From: Desulfogranum mediterraneum DSM 13871
Lineage (GTDB): Bacteria > Desulfobacterota > Desulfobulbia > Desulfobulbales > Desulfobulbaceae
DNA length: 64,000 bases
Assembly: GCF_000429965.1 (NCBI RefSeq)
Contig: NZ_AUCW01000007.1
Location: 186,001 to 250,000 of the forward strand
Direction of reading: 5' to 3'
Shown: in pieces, positions 34,365 to 42,716 of the stretch
Layout of the letters: each line of letters opens with the position of its first letter
Numbering within the stretch: position 1 is the first letter of the stretch
Translations under genes and position numbers: made by a program
The notes under the pieces: generated by a model
The model's input: only the letters and a program-made list of their open reading frames with translations
Database searches by the model: none
Told to the model about the DNA's origin: nothing

Positions 34365-35369
34365 CTAGATAATCTTGGCCTGTTCCATGTGCAGCACCAG
34401 ATCCAGCATCCGGTTGGAATAGCCCCACTCATTGTCGTACCAGCTCATGATCTTGACACTGCTTCCCTGAACCCGGGTACAGAGACCGTCAACAATGGAA
34501 GAGTGAGGATCGCCCTGAAAATCAATGGACACCAGAGGCTCTTCGGTATAGCGCAGATACCTGTTGGCCGCCGCCTCCAGAGCCTGATTGACCTCGGTCA
34601 CCGAGACCTCCCGCTCCACCTCAATCACCACATCCACCAGGGAGACATCCGGAGTCGGCACCCTGACCGCCAGGCCGTCAAACTTGTTCTTCAACTCCGG
34701 AATGACCAGGGCCACCGCAGCGGCGGCACCGGTCTTGGTGGGCACCATGGACATCCCCGCAGCCCTGGCCCGGCGGAGGTCGCTGTGGGGAAAATCGAGC
34801 AGCCGCTGGTCACCGGTGTAGGCATGGACCGTGGTCATCAGACCGCGGGTGATGCCGAAGTTGTCGAGAATCACCTGGGCAACCGGGGCCAGACAGTTGG
34901 TGGTACAGGAGGCGTTGGAGACGACATGATGGAGGGTGGGATCATACTCCTCCTCGTTGACTCCCATGACGATGGTCTTGACCTCCCCCTTGGCCGGAGC
35001 CGAGATAATCACCTTGGAGGCACCGCCGTCGATATGGGCCTGGGCCGAAGGATAATCCCGAAACAGACCGGTGCACTCCAGAACATAGTCGGCGCCGTAC
35101 TCACCCCAGCTGATCTCCTGGGGATTGCGCTGGTTGCTCACCGGAATCAGGGTATTATTCAGCATGATCCCGTTTTCCGCTGCCGCCACCTCCTGATCAA
35201 AGACCCCCATGATGGAGTCATATTTCAGAAGATGGGCCAGGGTCTTGACATCGGTCAAGTCATTGATCCCCACCACCTCGATACCACTAAAGGCACTGTC
35301 GCGGTAGAGTGCCCGGAAGATATTCCTGCCGATCCTGCCAAAACCGTTAATACCGATCTTTATACTCAT
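34365..35369 (-). CDS. gap: Glyceraldehyde-3-phosphate dehydrogenase, type I
   Basis: The 334-residue product has the NAD-binding GINGFGRIGRN at the N-terminus, INDLTD with the NAD-selective aspartate, and catalytic Cys155 in SNASCTTNCLAPV. It oxidises glyceraldehyde 3-phosphate with NAD and phosphate in glycolysis or the reverse in gluconeogenesis. ATG 35369 has GAGGAG eight bases upstream; an earlier in-frame ATG is poorly placed. It is a single gene with a bidirectional terminator after it. Confidence 0.96.
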   Translation of the reverse strand: MSIKIGINGFGRIGRNIFRALYRDSAFSGIEVVGINDLTDVKTLAHLLKYDSIMGVFDQEVAAAENGIMLNNTLIPVSNQRNPQEISWGEYGADYVLECTGLFRDYPSAQAHIDGGASKVIISAPAKGEVKTIVMGVNEEEYDPTLHHVVSNASCTTNCLAPVAQVILDNFGITRGLMTTVHAYTGDQRLLDFPHSDLRRARAAGMSMVPTKTGAAAAVALVIPELKNKFDGLAVRVPTPDVSLVDVVIEVEREVSVTEVNQALEAAANRYLRYTEEPLVSIDFQGDPHSSIVDGLCTRVQGSSVKIMSWYDNEWGYSNRMLDLVLHMEQAKII

Positions 35370-35576
35370 ACCCTTTCTCCTCATTGTGAGTAGTGTTGCA
35401 GGGCGCACTCCTCCGCAGAGGCATCCACCCTACAGCCTTTTTGTTCAAGCTCAGTTACGCCAAGAGTTCGAGGCCTGCGAAGAAAACAGCCCCCCTTTTC
35501 AGATCTCAGACCTCCCCGGCAACAGAGGGGCCCCATCGGCCCTGATCCCCAGGCAGAAAGCCTGCCTGCTCCGGGA

Positions 35577-36491
35577 TCAGCCGCTGTCCCGGCCGAAAGA
35601 GCCTGCCCCGTCGCGGGTAATACGCTCCAACTGGGCCAACTTGATCACGGCCTCGCTGCAGTAACGGTCGATCTCCTTGGCCCGCTGATACATCTCCTTG
35701 GCCCGCTGGTACCACTGATCGTTGAAATAACTTCTACCGGCCACACAGTAGCCCTGGGCAGGCTGACCGGAAAACATCTCGCTAAAGACCGCCTCCAGGG
35801 GCTCGCCCCAGATATCGAGGATCATACCCTCATTTTCGCTCAGGCAACGCACCACCAGCTCATTGTCAGCCAGGGAAGGCATCATCAGGCGAAGCAGATA
35901 GCTGGCCTGGCCCAAGAGGAGTCCGACCTGCTCCATCTGGAGCAGCGAATCTGCCGCGATCCGCTGAAAAAGTCCCTGGGTATCAAGCAGCTGGGCCAGG
36001 GGAAACAGCGAGCCCTCTTCACGGACGCCGCCCCCCTCCCTGTTCACCGGAAAGTCCACAGGGCCGTAATGGTTGAGCAGATAGATATTTTCTTTCAGCT
36101 TCATGGCCTCATGGAAGAGGGAGCCGATCAGCCAGTCCACCAGGGAACCGGCGAGGTTATGCTCTCGCTCACTCTCAGGCCAGATCCGATGGCAGACATC
36201 CTTGAGCCGCCAGAGGACCCCTCTGTTATGTTCCGAACCCAGCAAGGCTGTCAACTCTGCCAGCAACTGCTGGCCCAGTTCAGAGCCAGGGGAAAGGAGG
36301 ATATGGGGGGCTCGGCAGCCCGCGGAGGGGGCAGCACTGCTGGTCCGGTACTGGAGATAGAGCCGGTAATAGACTTGGTTCACTTGAAAAAAATCACTGA
36401 TCACCTGGCGAATAAAATAGTTACGCCGCTGCTCCAGCCAGGGGGTCCTGAGCTGGGAGGCGGGTATTGCCGGGGTATACTGCAGACTCAT
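35577..36491 (-). CDS. Protein of unknown function, coupled to glgA
   Basis: A 304-residue soluble protein that I do not recognise. It is mostly helical and Leu/Glu/Gln-rich, without signal peptide or membrane segment. The C-terminal part (GYCVAGRSYFNDQWYQRAKEMYQRAKEI) looks like one or two tetratricopeptide-type helices and includes a recent 7-residue duplication. The ATG overlaps the glgA stop by four bases, so the protein is made together with glycogen synthase. A role in glycogen metabolism or as a GlgA partner is a positional guess only. Confidence 0.75.
   Translation of the reverse strand: MSLQYTPAIPASQLRTPWLEQRRNYFIRQVISDFFQVNQVYYRLYLQYRTSSAAPSAGCRAPHILLSPGSELGQQLLAELTALLGSEHNRGVLWRLKDVCHRIWPESEREHNLAGSLVDWLIGSLFHEAMKLKENIYLLNHYGPVDFPVNREGGGVREEGSLFPLAQLLDTQGLFQRIAADSLLQMEQVGLLLGQASYLLRLMMPSLADNELVVRCLSENEGMILDIWGEPLEAVFSEMFSGQPAQGYCVAGRSYFNDQWYQRAKEMYQRAKEIDRYCSEAVIKLAQLERITRDGAGSFGRDSG
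35671..35712. repeat. Tandem duplication, 2 x 21 bases, inside the orphan gene
   Basis: 35671-35691 and 35692-35712 are identical except for one base. The unit length is a multiple of three, so the duplication adds seven residues (YQRAKEM / YQRAKEI) without breaking the frame. It looks recent. Confidence 0.85.
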
Positions 36492-38155
36492 CCTCCTGCT
36501 CCCGGCAGGATGGCCCGGGCCTGTTCGTAGAGCCGGATATAGTGGAGCATGACCTTGTCCCAGGTATGGTAGTCGCTAATCCTCTGTACGGCGGCCTGCT
36601 GCATCTCCAGCAGGATCTCCGGTTGCTGATAGACCTCCAGGGCCCGCCCCATGGCCTCCATCAGGGCCGTGGAGCTATTGTCCTGATAGGCAAAGCCGGT
36701 GAGGCCGTCGATGACCTTGACCAGACCGCCCACGTGGTGAACGATGGGCAGGTTGCCGAGGAGTTGGGCAATGTAGTCGGTCAGGCCGCAGGGCTCATAG
36801 CGTGAGGGTATCAGAAAAAAATCACCGGCCGCATAGACCTGGGTGGCCAGACCAGGGTCAAACCCCTTCAGGAAACAGAGTCGGCCAAGCAGCCCTGCAC
36901 TGCGGCTCAGCTCCTGAAGGCGCTGCTCCAGACCGCTGTCACCGGAGCCAAGGACCAGAAAAGCAGTGCCCGGGTTGGCCTCAAGAACCTCCTCCAGAGC
37001 GGAGAGGAGGATGTCTACCCCCTTTTGTTCGGTCAACCGGCCGATAAAGGTAAACAGGGGTTGCTCGGCCGAGCCCTTGAGCCGACCGAACTGTTCCACC
37101 GCTTTCCACTGACGCAACTGAGCCAGTTGCCGAAGCAGGGCGGCTTTACACTCTTGTTTTCCGGCCAGGCGGCCGCCGGGGATGTCGAAGGCAGCCGCCA
37201 ATCCCAGCGGCTCGGGCAAAAGCGGGTTAAAGGATTCAGGATCGATACCGTTGGTCACCCCCAGGAGGGCTTCCCCCCTCTGTTTCAGGCTATGCCCCAA
37301 CCAGCCGGTCCGCGCATCCTCAGAGGTCTCCTGCAGTTCCAGGGCGTACTGCTCACTCACCGTGTTGAGCACCGCATAGCCTGCAGCCGCGACAAGGGGA
37401 TCAAAGCTTAAGCCCAGCAGGCCGGCCTGAATCACCTGCCGGGATAACCCGGTCACTGCCCCGGCAAAATCCAGATCCGCCACTTCCTGATGGTATCCCA
37501 GGCCGGCGTTATGGATGGTAACCACGGCCCCGGTCTGCCGGAAGAAATGACGATAAGCGCTGTTCTCCCGCATCATGACCGGCAGGGTGGCGGCATGACC
37601 ATCCTGACAGTGGATAACCCAGGGTGCCTGCCCCTGGAGCAGCATCAGATCCAGGGCCGCCTTCTGGAGGAGAATGTTCATCGCAAAGTAATCATAATGA
37701 CCGCTGCCCTGAGCCTGCCAGGCTAGCCGCTCCTCTTCGGCCTGGGTATAGGTGTAGACCCCCATCTTTTCGCCGAAACGCTCTGCCTCCACCAGGTAGA
37801 CCGTCACCTGATCGAGGCACTGCTCCCAGATGGCAACGGTTTCCCGCCGCGGCTGATCAACATAGTCCATGTCCACGGAAAAGCAGCAGGGAAAACTCCG
37901 CCCCCGGATTACAGCAGGAGCCAATCCATCCAGATGAAGGGGCTCAAAACCCAGGGCCTCGGGATCCATGAAACCGTAGCAGGGCAGAATAACACGCACC
38001 TGGTAGCCTGGAACAGAGGCCAGGGTCTGGCCAAGTTGCCGGCAGACATCTTTCACGCCGCCGGCGCCTGCCAGGCCGTCATACTCTCGACTGACCAGCC
38101 AGATAACCCGGGGCTCGGTGCTGCTCCGGTCGGCGGCGAGGTCTACTTTTTCCAC
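36488..38155 (-). CDS. glgA: Glycogen/starch synthase (GT5 family)
   Basis: The 555-residue product has the GT5 layout. An N-terminal Rossmann half starts with WLVSREYDGLAGAGGVKDV (the usual KxGGLGDV motif is here AGAGGVKDV, so the ADP-glucose-binding Lys is not obvious). The C-terminal half carries FIGRLTEQKGVDIL and PSRYEPCGLTDYIAQ (the E-x7-E-like donor site region). It would extend alpha-1,4-glucan from ADP- or UDP-glucose. It starts at GTG 38155, within a duplicated SD-GTG unit. aroK lies 101 bases upstream and an orphan gene is coupled downstream. The altered first motif leaves some doubt about donor specificity. Confidence 0.82.
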   Translation of the reverse strand: MEKVDLAADRSSTEPRVIWLVSREYDGLAGAGGVKDVCRQLGQTLASVPGYQVRVILPCYGFMDPEALGFEPLHLDGLAPAVIRGRSFPCCFSVDMDYVDQPRRETVAIWEQCLDQVTVYLVEAERFGEKMGVYTYTQAEEERLAWQAQGSGHYDYFAMNILLQKAALDLMLLQGQAPWVIHCQDGHAATLPVMMRENSAYRHFFRQTGAVVTIHNAGLGYHQEVADLDFAGAVTGLSRQVIQAGLLGLSFDPLVAAAGYAVLNTVSEQYALELQETSEDARTGWLGHSLKQRGEALLGVTNGIDPESFNPLLPEPLGLAAAFDIPGGRLAGKQECKAALLRQLAQLRQWKAVEQFGRLKGSAEQPLFTFIGRLTEQKGVDILLSALEEVLEANPGTAFLVLGSGDSGLEQRLQELSRSAGLLGRLCFLKGFDPGLATQVYAAGDFFLIPSRYEPCGLTDYIAQLLGNLPIVHHVGGLVKVIDGLTGFAYQDNSSTALMEAMGRALEVYQQPEILLEMQQAAVQRISDYHTWDKVMLHYIRLYEQARAILPGAGG

Positions 38156-38172
38156 GATAACCTCTCAATCAC
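38143..38172 (-). other. Nine-codon upstream open frame overlapping the glgA start
   Basis: GTG at 38172 has its own AGAGG five bases ahead and reads MIERLSWKK, then TAG at 38145-38143, out of frame with glgA. It arises from the 17-base tandem duplication at 38152-38185. If used, ribosomes would end 13 bases inside glgA, which could couple or compete with glgA initiation. Confidence 0.35.
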
Positions 38173-38185
38173 AATAACCTCTCAA
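38152..38185 (-). repeat. Tandem 17-base duplication of the glgA ribosome-binding site and start codon
   Basis: On the minus strand TTGAGAGGTTATCGTGG (glgA SD and GTG) is preceded directly by TTGAGAGGTTATTGTGA, 15 of 17 bases identical. Each copy holds AGAGG, five bases and a GTG. Confidence 0.8.
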
Positions 38186-38256
38186 CAGATGAAAAAAGAA
38201 GCACAGGGGCCTCTCCTCAACAACCTAAATCTCTTCAAACTCAGTAACATCCCGGC

Positions 38257-38799
38257 TCAGACCGTCAGCTGCAGCCCCAGCCGGGCAATGATCTCCTCAA
38301 CCAGCTGAGCCGGCCGGCTCTGGTCCGTATCCAGGGCCAGATCCGAGCCGTCCCGGTAAAGGGGAGTACGCCTGGTCAACAGGGCGGCGACCTCCTCTGC
38401 CCTCCCCAGACCGGTCAGGGAGGGCCGCTGGCCGGAACTGGCATGATCGTCGCCCATCCGCTGAACAATGGTGGCAACATCCGCCCGGAGCCAGACCACC
38501 CAGTAGCTCTGCCTGAGCTGTGGCCAGAGCTCCTGATGCTCGATGGCGCCTCCGCCCACGGCCAGCACCACCCGCTCGGCATCACAGAGCTCCAGCAGCA
38601 ACTCCTGCTCGGCCCGACGAAATCCCTCCCAGCCCGACTGGGCCACGATCTCGGCCACCGTCATCCCCCGGCGCCGGCAGATCTCCTGGTCGCTGTCCAC
38701 CAGCTGAAAGCCCAGCCGCTCTGCCAGGAGTGCGCCTACCACGGATTTACCGGTGGCCCGAAAGCCGGTCAGCAGTATACTTGTCTGTTTTTTTTCCAT
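38257..38799 (-). CDS. aroK: Shikimate kinase (AroK/AroL)
   Basis: The 180-residue product has the Walker A motif GFRATGKS, the shikimate-binding DSDQEICRRRGMTVAEIV, GGGAI near residue 85 and a LID region with R-TPLYR. It phosphorylates shikimate with ATP in aromatic amino acid synthesis. ATG 38799 has GAGAG six bases upstream. The same frame stays open far upstream (to 39606), but that part is antisense to cbpA and not protein-like. It is divergent from cbpA and followed by glgA. Confidence 0.92.
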   Translation of the reverse strand: MEKKQTSILLTGFRATGKSVVGALLAERLGFQLVDSDQEICRRRGMTVAEIVAQSGWEGFRRAEQELLLELCDAERVVLAVGGGAIEHQELWPQLRQSYWVVWLRADVATIVQRMGDDHASSGQRPSLTGLGRAEEVAALLTRRTPLYRDGSDLALDTDQSRPAQLVEEIIARLGLQLTV

Positions 38800-38934
38800 A
38801 ATTACTCTCAGCATATAGGAAAGCGGCTTGCCTCCACAAGGAGAAAGTCGCTCCATTTTTTTCTTTTCTTTTCCTCTTGCTGCTCTTAAGGTATTGCCAA
38901 ATATTTTTTTTTCAAGATTCAAACCAGATAGCTT

Positions 38935-39885
38935 ATGGAATATCGAGATTATTACCAGATCCTGGGGGTGGAGCGCAACGCCAGCCAAGAGGCCATAAAG
39001 CAGGCCTATCGGAAGGCGGCCCGTAAATACCACCCGGATGTCAACAGGGATCCCGGTGCCGAAGAGACCTTTAAAGCCATCGGCGAGGCCTATGAGGTCT
39101 TGAAGGATCCTGAAAAGAGAGCGGCCTATGACAAGTTCGGCAGCAACTGGGAACACGGCCAGGACTTTGAACCGCCGCCCAACTGGGACGCCGGCTTCGA
39201 GTTCCGCGGCACCGGCTCTAGCGGCGCAGCCTCCAGCGGCTTCAGCGATTTTTTTGAGTCCCTCTTCGGCCACAGTTATATGGGAGGAGGTCGTGACCGC
39301 CATACCGCCTTCAGGGTAAAGGGCGAGGACCAGCATGCCAAGGTGGCCCTCAAGCTGGTCGATGCCTACCTGGGAAGCAGACAGACCATTACCCTCTCCC
39401 GATCCAGCGTCAACCAACGGGGCCAGGTGACCAGCCAACCACACACCCTTCACGTGGTCATCCCCAAGGGAATTATCCAGGGTCAACGCATCCGCCTGGA
39501 AGGCCAGGGCATGCCGGGCTACGGGGGCAGCCCCAACGGTGACCTCTACCTGGAGATCGCCTTCCAGGAAGACCCCCTGTTCCACGCCGAAAAACGAGAC
39601 ATCCACCTGACCCTGCCCATCACTCCCTGGGAAGCGGCCCTGGGAGCCAGGGTCACCGTCCCTACCCTGGGGGGCAAGGTTCAGCTAAAGATCCCTGCAG
39701 GTTCCCAGGGGGGCAACAGGCTCCGCCTGAAAGGCAAGGGACTCTGCAGCAGCCGCCACCAGGGCGACCAGATCATCACCCTCCGGATCGTGGTCCCAGA
39801 GGCCGCCACCGCCGAACAGCGCGCCCACTACCAAACCATGGCAAAACTGATGCCCTTCAACCCTCGCCAACAACTGGGAGTCTGA
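38935..39885 (+). CDS. cbpA: DnaJ-class co-chaperone without zinc domain (CbpA)
   Basis: The 316-residue product has an N-terminal J domain with the HPD tripeptide ([16 protein letters not shown], ~residues 32-48), a G/F/S-rich linker (~80-115) and two C-terminal peptide-binding domains; the DnaJ zinc domain is absent. It stimulates DnaK ATPase and delivers unfolded clients. The next gene encodes the CbpM-like modulator two bases downstream, which confirms the CbpA type. No clear SD is visible before ATG 38935; the upstream stretch is AT-rich and may hold divergent promoters for aroK. Confidence 0.93.
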   Translation: MEYRDYYQILGVERNASQEAIKQAYRKAARKYHPDVNRDPGAEETFKAIGEAYEVLKDPEKRAAYDKFGSNWEHGQDFEPPPNWDAGFEFRGTGSSGAASSGFSDFFESLFGHSYMGGGRDRHTAFRVKGEDQHAKVALKLVDAYLGSRQTITLSRSSVNQRGQVTSQPHTLHVVIPKGIIQGQRIRLEGQGMPGYGGSPNGDLYLEIAFQEDPLFHAEKRDIHLTLPITPWEAALGARVTVPTLGGKVQLKIPAGSQGGNRLRLKGKGLCSSRHQGDQIITLRIVVPEAATAEQRAHYQTMAKLMPFNPRQQLGV

Positions 39886-39886
39886 C

Positions 39887-40192
39887 ATGGCAGAAATTCA
39901 TTATCTCCAGGGTACGGTCCTGGACGAAGAACTGCTCTGCAGCCTGACCGAGCTCTGCCGGCTCTGTGGAGTGACAGCTGAGGTGGTCCACGAGATGGTG
40001 GCCGAAGGGATCATCACCCCAAGCAGCAGCCCCGGGCAGCAGTGGCGGTTCACGGCCCTGGAGATCCGCCGGGTCCAGACCACCATCCGCCTCCAACAGG
40101 ACCTCCAGGTCAACCTTCCCGGTTGCGCCCTGGCCCTGGACCTGCTGGAAGAGCTGGAAGAGTTACGGCTGCGCCGTGGCCGACAGCGCTAA
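39887..40192 (+). CDS. cbpM: Chaperone modulator CbpM-like (MerR-like helix-turn-helix)
   Basis: The 101-residue product resembles CbpM: a MerR-like N-terminal segment (LCRLCGVTAEVVHEMVAEGII, then WRFTALEIRRVQTTIRLQQDL) and a helical C-terminus rich in Leu and Glu (LDLLEELEELRLRR). CbpM binds the J domain of CbpA and inhibits it. GGGAG stands in the end of cbpA before this ATG, and the genes are two bases apart. Confidence 0.85.
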   Translation: MAEIHYLQGTVLDEELLCSLTELCRLCGVTAEVVHEMVAEGIITPSSSPGQQWRFTALEIRRVQTTIRLQQDLQVNLPGCALALDLLEELEELRLRRGRQR

Positions 40193-40215
40193 CGCTCCCC
40201 CCGGAAACCTGGCCA

Positions 40216-41571
40216 GTGCTCTCTCTCCAACACCTCCTCAGCCGAATCGATCTCTTCTCCGGACTCCTGGGCCTTCTGGCCGGTGGGCTCACCACCGCCC
40301 TGCTCCTGCTCGCCGGCAACGGCCGCCTGCGCAGGAAACAGCTGATGAACACCATGCGCCTGGAAGCCATGAGCAGCTCCCTCAGTGATCAGGCCGAGAC
40401 CATTGACCGCCTCCGCAGGGAACGGGATGGTTTTCGCCGGGACTGGGGCCTGCTCAACCGGGAAAACGCCGGCCTCCAGGCAGGATATGAGGGCATGGAA
40501 CAGCAGTTGGCCGAACGGGAGCTGATCCTTACGCAGGTCCAGCGTCAGCTGGAGCAACGCTTCGAACTCCTGGCCGGGGAGATCCTCACGGAGAAGAGTG
40601 CCCTGATCAACCAGCAGCACGAGTCCACCCTCAAGCTGATGCTTGACCCCTTCCACAGCCAACTCCACGCCTTCAAGCAACGGATCGATCAGATCCACGA
40701 CCTGGAATCGCGCGACCGGGTCTCCGTGATCCAGGAGCTTCAGAACCTGCGTCAGCTCAACCAGCGCCTCAGCGCAGACGCGGTCAACCTCACCCAGGCC
40801 CTCCAGGGACGAACCAAGCTCCAGGGGCAGTGGGGAGAGATGATCCTGGAGAAGCTTCTGGAAGACTCGGGCCTGCGTAAGGGGGTGGAGTATCGGACCC
40901 AGGTCAACCTCCAGACCGCTGCCGGCAACAAACGCCAGCCTGACGCCATCGTCTATCTTCCTGAAGAGCGGGAGATCATCATCGACGCCAAGGTCTCGCT
41001 CAAGGCCTTCAGCCTGGCCCACGGCGAAGAGGAGGGGGAGCGGCGACAACGCTTCATCGGCCAACACCTGGATTCTGTCAAAAAGCACATCAGCCTACTC
41101 AGCGATAAGCAGTACCATCAACTGGCAGGGCTCAACAGTGTTGATTTTGTCCTGCTGTTCATCCCGGTGGAAGCCGCCTTTCAGCTGGCCATGGAGCGGG
41201 ACCACAGCCTCCTGGCCACGGCCTCCCGTCGCCAGATCATCCTCTGCAGCCCCTCCACCCTGCTGGCCACCCTGCGCACCATCAACTATCTCTGGCGCCA
41301 GGAGGAACAGAGCCGCAACGGTTTAATGATTGCCAAACAAGCCGGGAATATTTATGATAAACTCGTAGGGTTTATTGCAACTTTTGAAGAGATCGGCAGC
41401 CGGATCAACCAATCCCAGCAGGCCTGGCAGCTGGCCAAAAAACGGCTGACCAGCGGCAAAGGCAACCTGATCAGGCGGGCTGAACAGTTAAAAGAACTCG
41501 GGGTGCAGACGGATAAGGACCTGGCCGCTGTACTCAAAGAATCCCCCACAGATACAGGAGACCTGAAATGA
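40216..41571 (+). CDS. rmuC: RmuC-family protein (putative DNA recombination/inversion-limiting nuclease)
   Basis: The 451-residue product has one N-terminal membrane helix (LLGLLAGGLTTALLLLAG), a coiled coil (~residues 40-165) and the RmuC domain (LQGRTKLQGQWGEMILEKLLEDSGL and YLPEEREIIIDAKVSLKAF, a restriction-endonuclease-like core). RmuC limits inversions at repeats and is also linked to defence in some bacteria. The start is not sharp: GTG 40216 is the first good candidate after cbpM, but its SD is weak. The frame upstream is Pro-rich and overlaps cbpM, so it is not counted. The next gene overlaps by four bases. Confidence 0.88.
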   Translation: MLSLQHLLSRIDLFSGLLGLLAGGLTTALLLLAGNGRLRRKQLMNTMRLEAMSSSLSDQAETIDRLRRERDGFRRDWGLLNRENAGLQAGYEGMEQQLAERELILTQVQRQLEQRFELLAGEILTEKSALINQQHESTLKLMLDPFHSQLHAFKQRIDQIHDLESRDRVSVIQELQNLRQLNQRLSADAVNLTQALQGRTKLQGQWGEMILEKLLEDSGLRKGVEYRTQVNLQTAAGNKRQPDAIVYLPEEREIIIDAKVSLKAFSLAHGEEEGERRQRFIGQHLDSVKKHISLLSDKQYHQLAGLNSVDFVLLFIPVEAAFQLAMERDHSLLATASRRQIILCSPSTLLATLRTINYLWRQEEQSRNGLMIAKQAGNIYDKLVGFIATFEEIGSRINQSQQAWQLAKKRLTSGKGNLIRRAEQLKELGVQTDKDLAAVLKESPTDTGDLK

Positions 41572-42011
41572 AAGGAGTCACCATTGCCGCCATCATCTCC
41601 CTCTTCCTCCTCAGCGCCTGCGCCAACATGAACAAGGCCCAGACCGGGGCCGCCGGCGGTGCTGCCGGGGGTGCCCTGATCGGCCAGATCATCGGCCACA
41701 ACACCGAGGCCACCCTGATCGGTGCCGCGGTGGGCACCATGCTGGGCTATATCGTGGGCAACGAGATGGACAAGTATGACCGCCAGCAGCTCAACCATGT
41801 CTACGAACGCGGGGTCTCCAACCAGCGTTCTTCCTGGGTCAACCCCGACACCGGCAACCAGTACAGCGTGACCCCACAGCCGGCCTACCAGAACGCCCAG
41901 AGCCAGCGGGTCTGCCGCAGGGCAGAGGTGGATGCCGTCATCGACGGCAAACGTCAGACCACCTACACCACCGCCTGCCGCGACGCCAGCGGGCAGTGGC
42001 AGCTGCAGTAG
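41568..42011 (+). CDS. Glycine-zipper outer-membrane lipoprotein
   Basis: The 147-residue product has a lipoprotein signal peptide with lipobox LLSAC (Cys18 or close), a glycine-zipper segment (GAAGGAAGGALIGQIIG and GAAVGTMLGYIVGNEMD, residues ~28-70) and a C-terminal domain with conserved Cys/Arg (CRRAEVDAVIDGKRQTTY) like the 17-kDa antigen/SlyB group. It likely sits in the outer membrane and affects envelope stability. The ATG overlaps the rmuC stop (ATGA), so it is translationally coupled, an odd pairing for a nuclease-like gene. Confidence 0.82.
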   Translation: MKGVTIAAIISLFLLSACANMNKAQTGAAGGAAGGALIGQIIGHNTEATLIGAAVGTMLGYIVGNEMDKYDRQQLNHVYERGVSNQRSSWVNPDTGNQYSVTPQPAYQNAQSQRVCRRAEVDAVIDGKRQTTYTTACRDASGQWQLQ

Positions 42012-42030
42012 AGCCTCCTGAGGTATGCCC

Positions 42031-42432
42031 ATGCTCTTTGGAACGCTCCAGCTCTCGACCTCGGCCCCCATGGAACTCATTGACATCACCGCTCGTATCC
42101 AGGAGCTAGTCTCTGCCCAGGGGCTGGAGGCCGGGATCTGTACCCTCTTCAATCCCCATACCACCGCCGGGGTGACCATCAACGAGGGGGCTGACCCCGA
42201 TGTCCAGGATGACCTGATCGGGGCCCTGCGCCGAATCGTGCCCAGGGACTACCCCTATAAGCATCGGGAGGGCAACTCCCCCTCCCATGTGATGGCAAGC
42301 CTCACCGGCTCTTCCCTGGCCGTGCCCTTTGTGGACGGCAGCCTCCGGCTGGGCACCTGGCAACGAATATTTTTCTGCGAGTATGACGGCCCCCGTCAAC
42401 GCAGCCTCAACTGGTATATCCAGACCGGCTGA
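42031..42432 (+). CDS. yjbQ: YjbQ/UPF0047-family protein
   Basis: The 133-residue product matches the widespread YjbQ family: NPHTTAGVTINEGADPDVQ, then HREGNSPSHVMASLTGSSL and LRLGTWQRIFFCEYDGPR. The fold is known in the family; the function is not settled, though a side activity in thiamin phosphate formation has been reported for relatives. I chose ATG 42031, with TGAGG seven bases ahead, over ATG 42025, which is too close to it. Confidence 0.92.
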   Translation: MLFGTLQLSTSAPMELIDITARIQELVSAQGLEAGICTLFNPHTTAGVTINEGADPDVQDDLIGALRRIVPRDYPYKHREGNSPSHVMASLTGSSLAVPFVDGSLRLGTWQRIFFCEYDGPRQRSLNWYIQTG

Positions 42433-42464
42433 GCCGGGCACAACCTTTATCTGCAAGGACTGTT

Positions 42465-42680
42465 ATGTTGTTTGGTTTAAACCGCGCCACCGATGAACAA
42501 TCGCTCCAGGAGGTCCTGGAGCAGTTCAGCTCCAAAGAGCTCACCCAGGTACTGATCCCCCGCCTCAGCGACGGAGAGATCAACCAGCTGGCAGACCTGC
42601 TGATGGAGCTGATGCGTACCCACTTCTCGGACCAGGAGTACCACCAGCTCTTTCTCAACGACCCCCATCACCATCACTGA
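42465..42680 (+). CDS. Small conserved-looking helical protein of unknown function
   Basis: The 71-residue product has SD AAGGA five bases before ATG and lies between two solid genes on the same strand. It is predicted helical and acidic (SLQEVLEQFSSKELTQVLIP, DGEINQLADLLMELMRTHFS) and ends in a natural run of histidines (DPHHHH), which may bind nickel or another metal. No family recognised. The spacing, SD and codon usage match its neighbours. Confidence 0.7.
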   Translation: MLFGLNRATDEQSLQEVLEQFSSKELTQVLIPRLSDGEINQLADLLMELMRTHFSDQEYHQLFLNDPHHHH

Positions 42681-42716
42681 GCCTAACCGGAACCAAACCA
42701 AGCCTGCGGAGCAGCT

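Noticed and set aside
38800-39606. Extension of the aroK frame upstream through cbpA
   Set aside because: It is antisense to cbpA; shikimate kinase similarity begins at 38799, where an SD is found.
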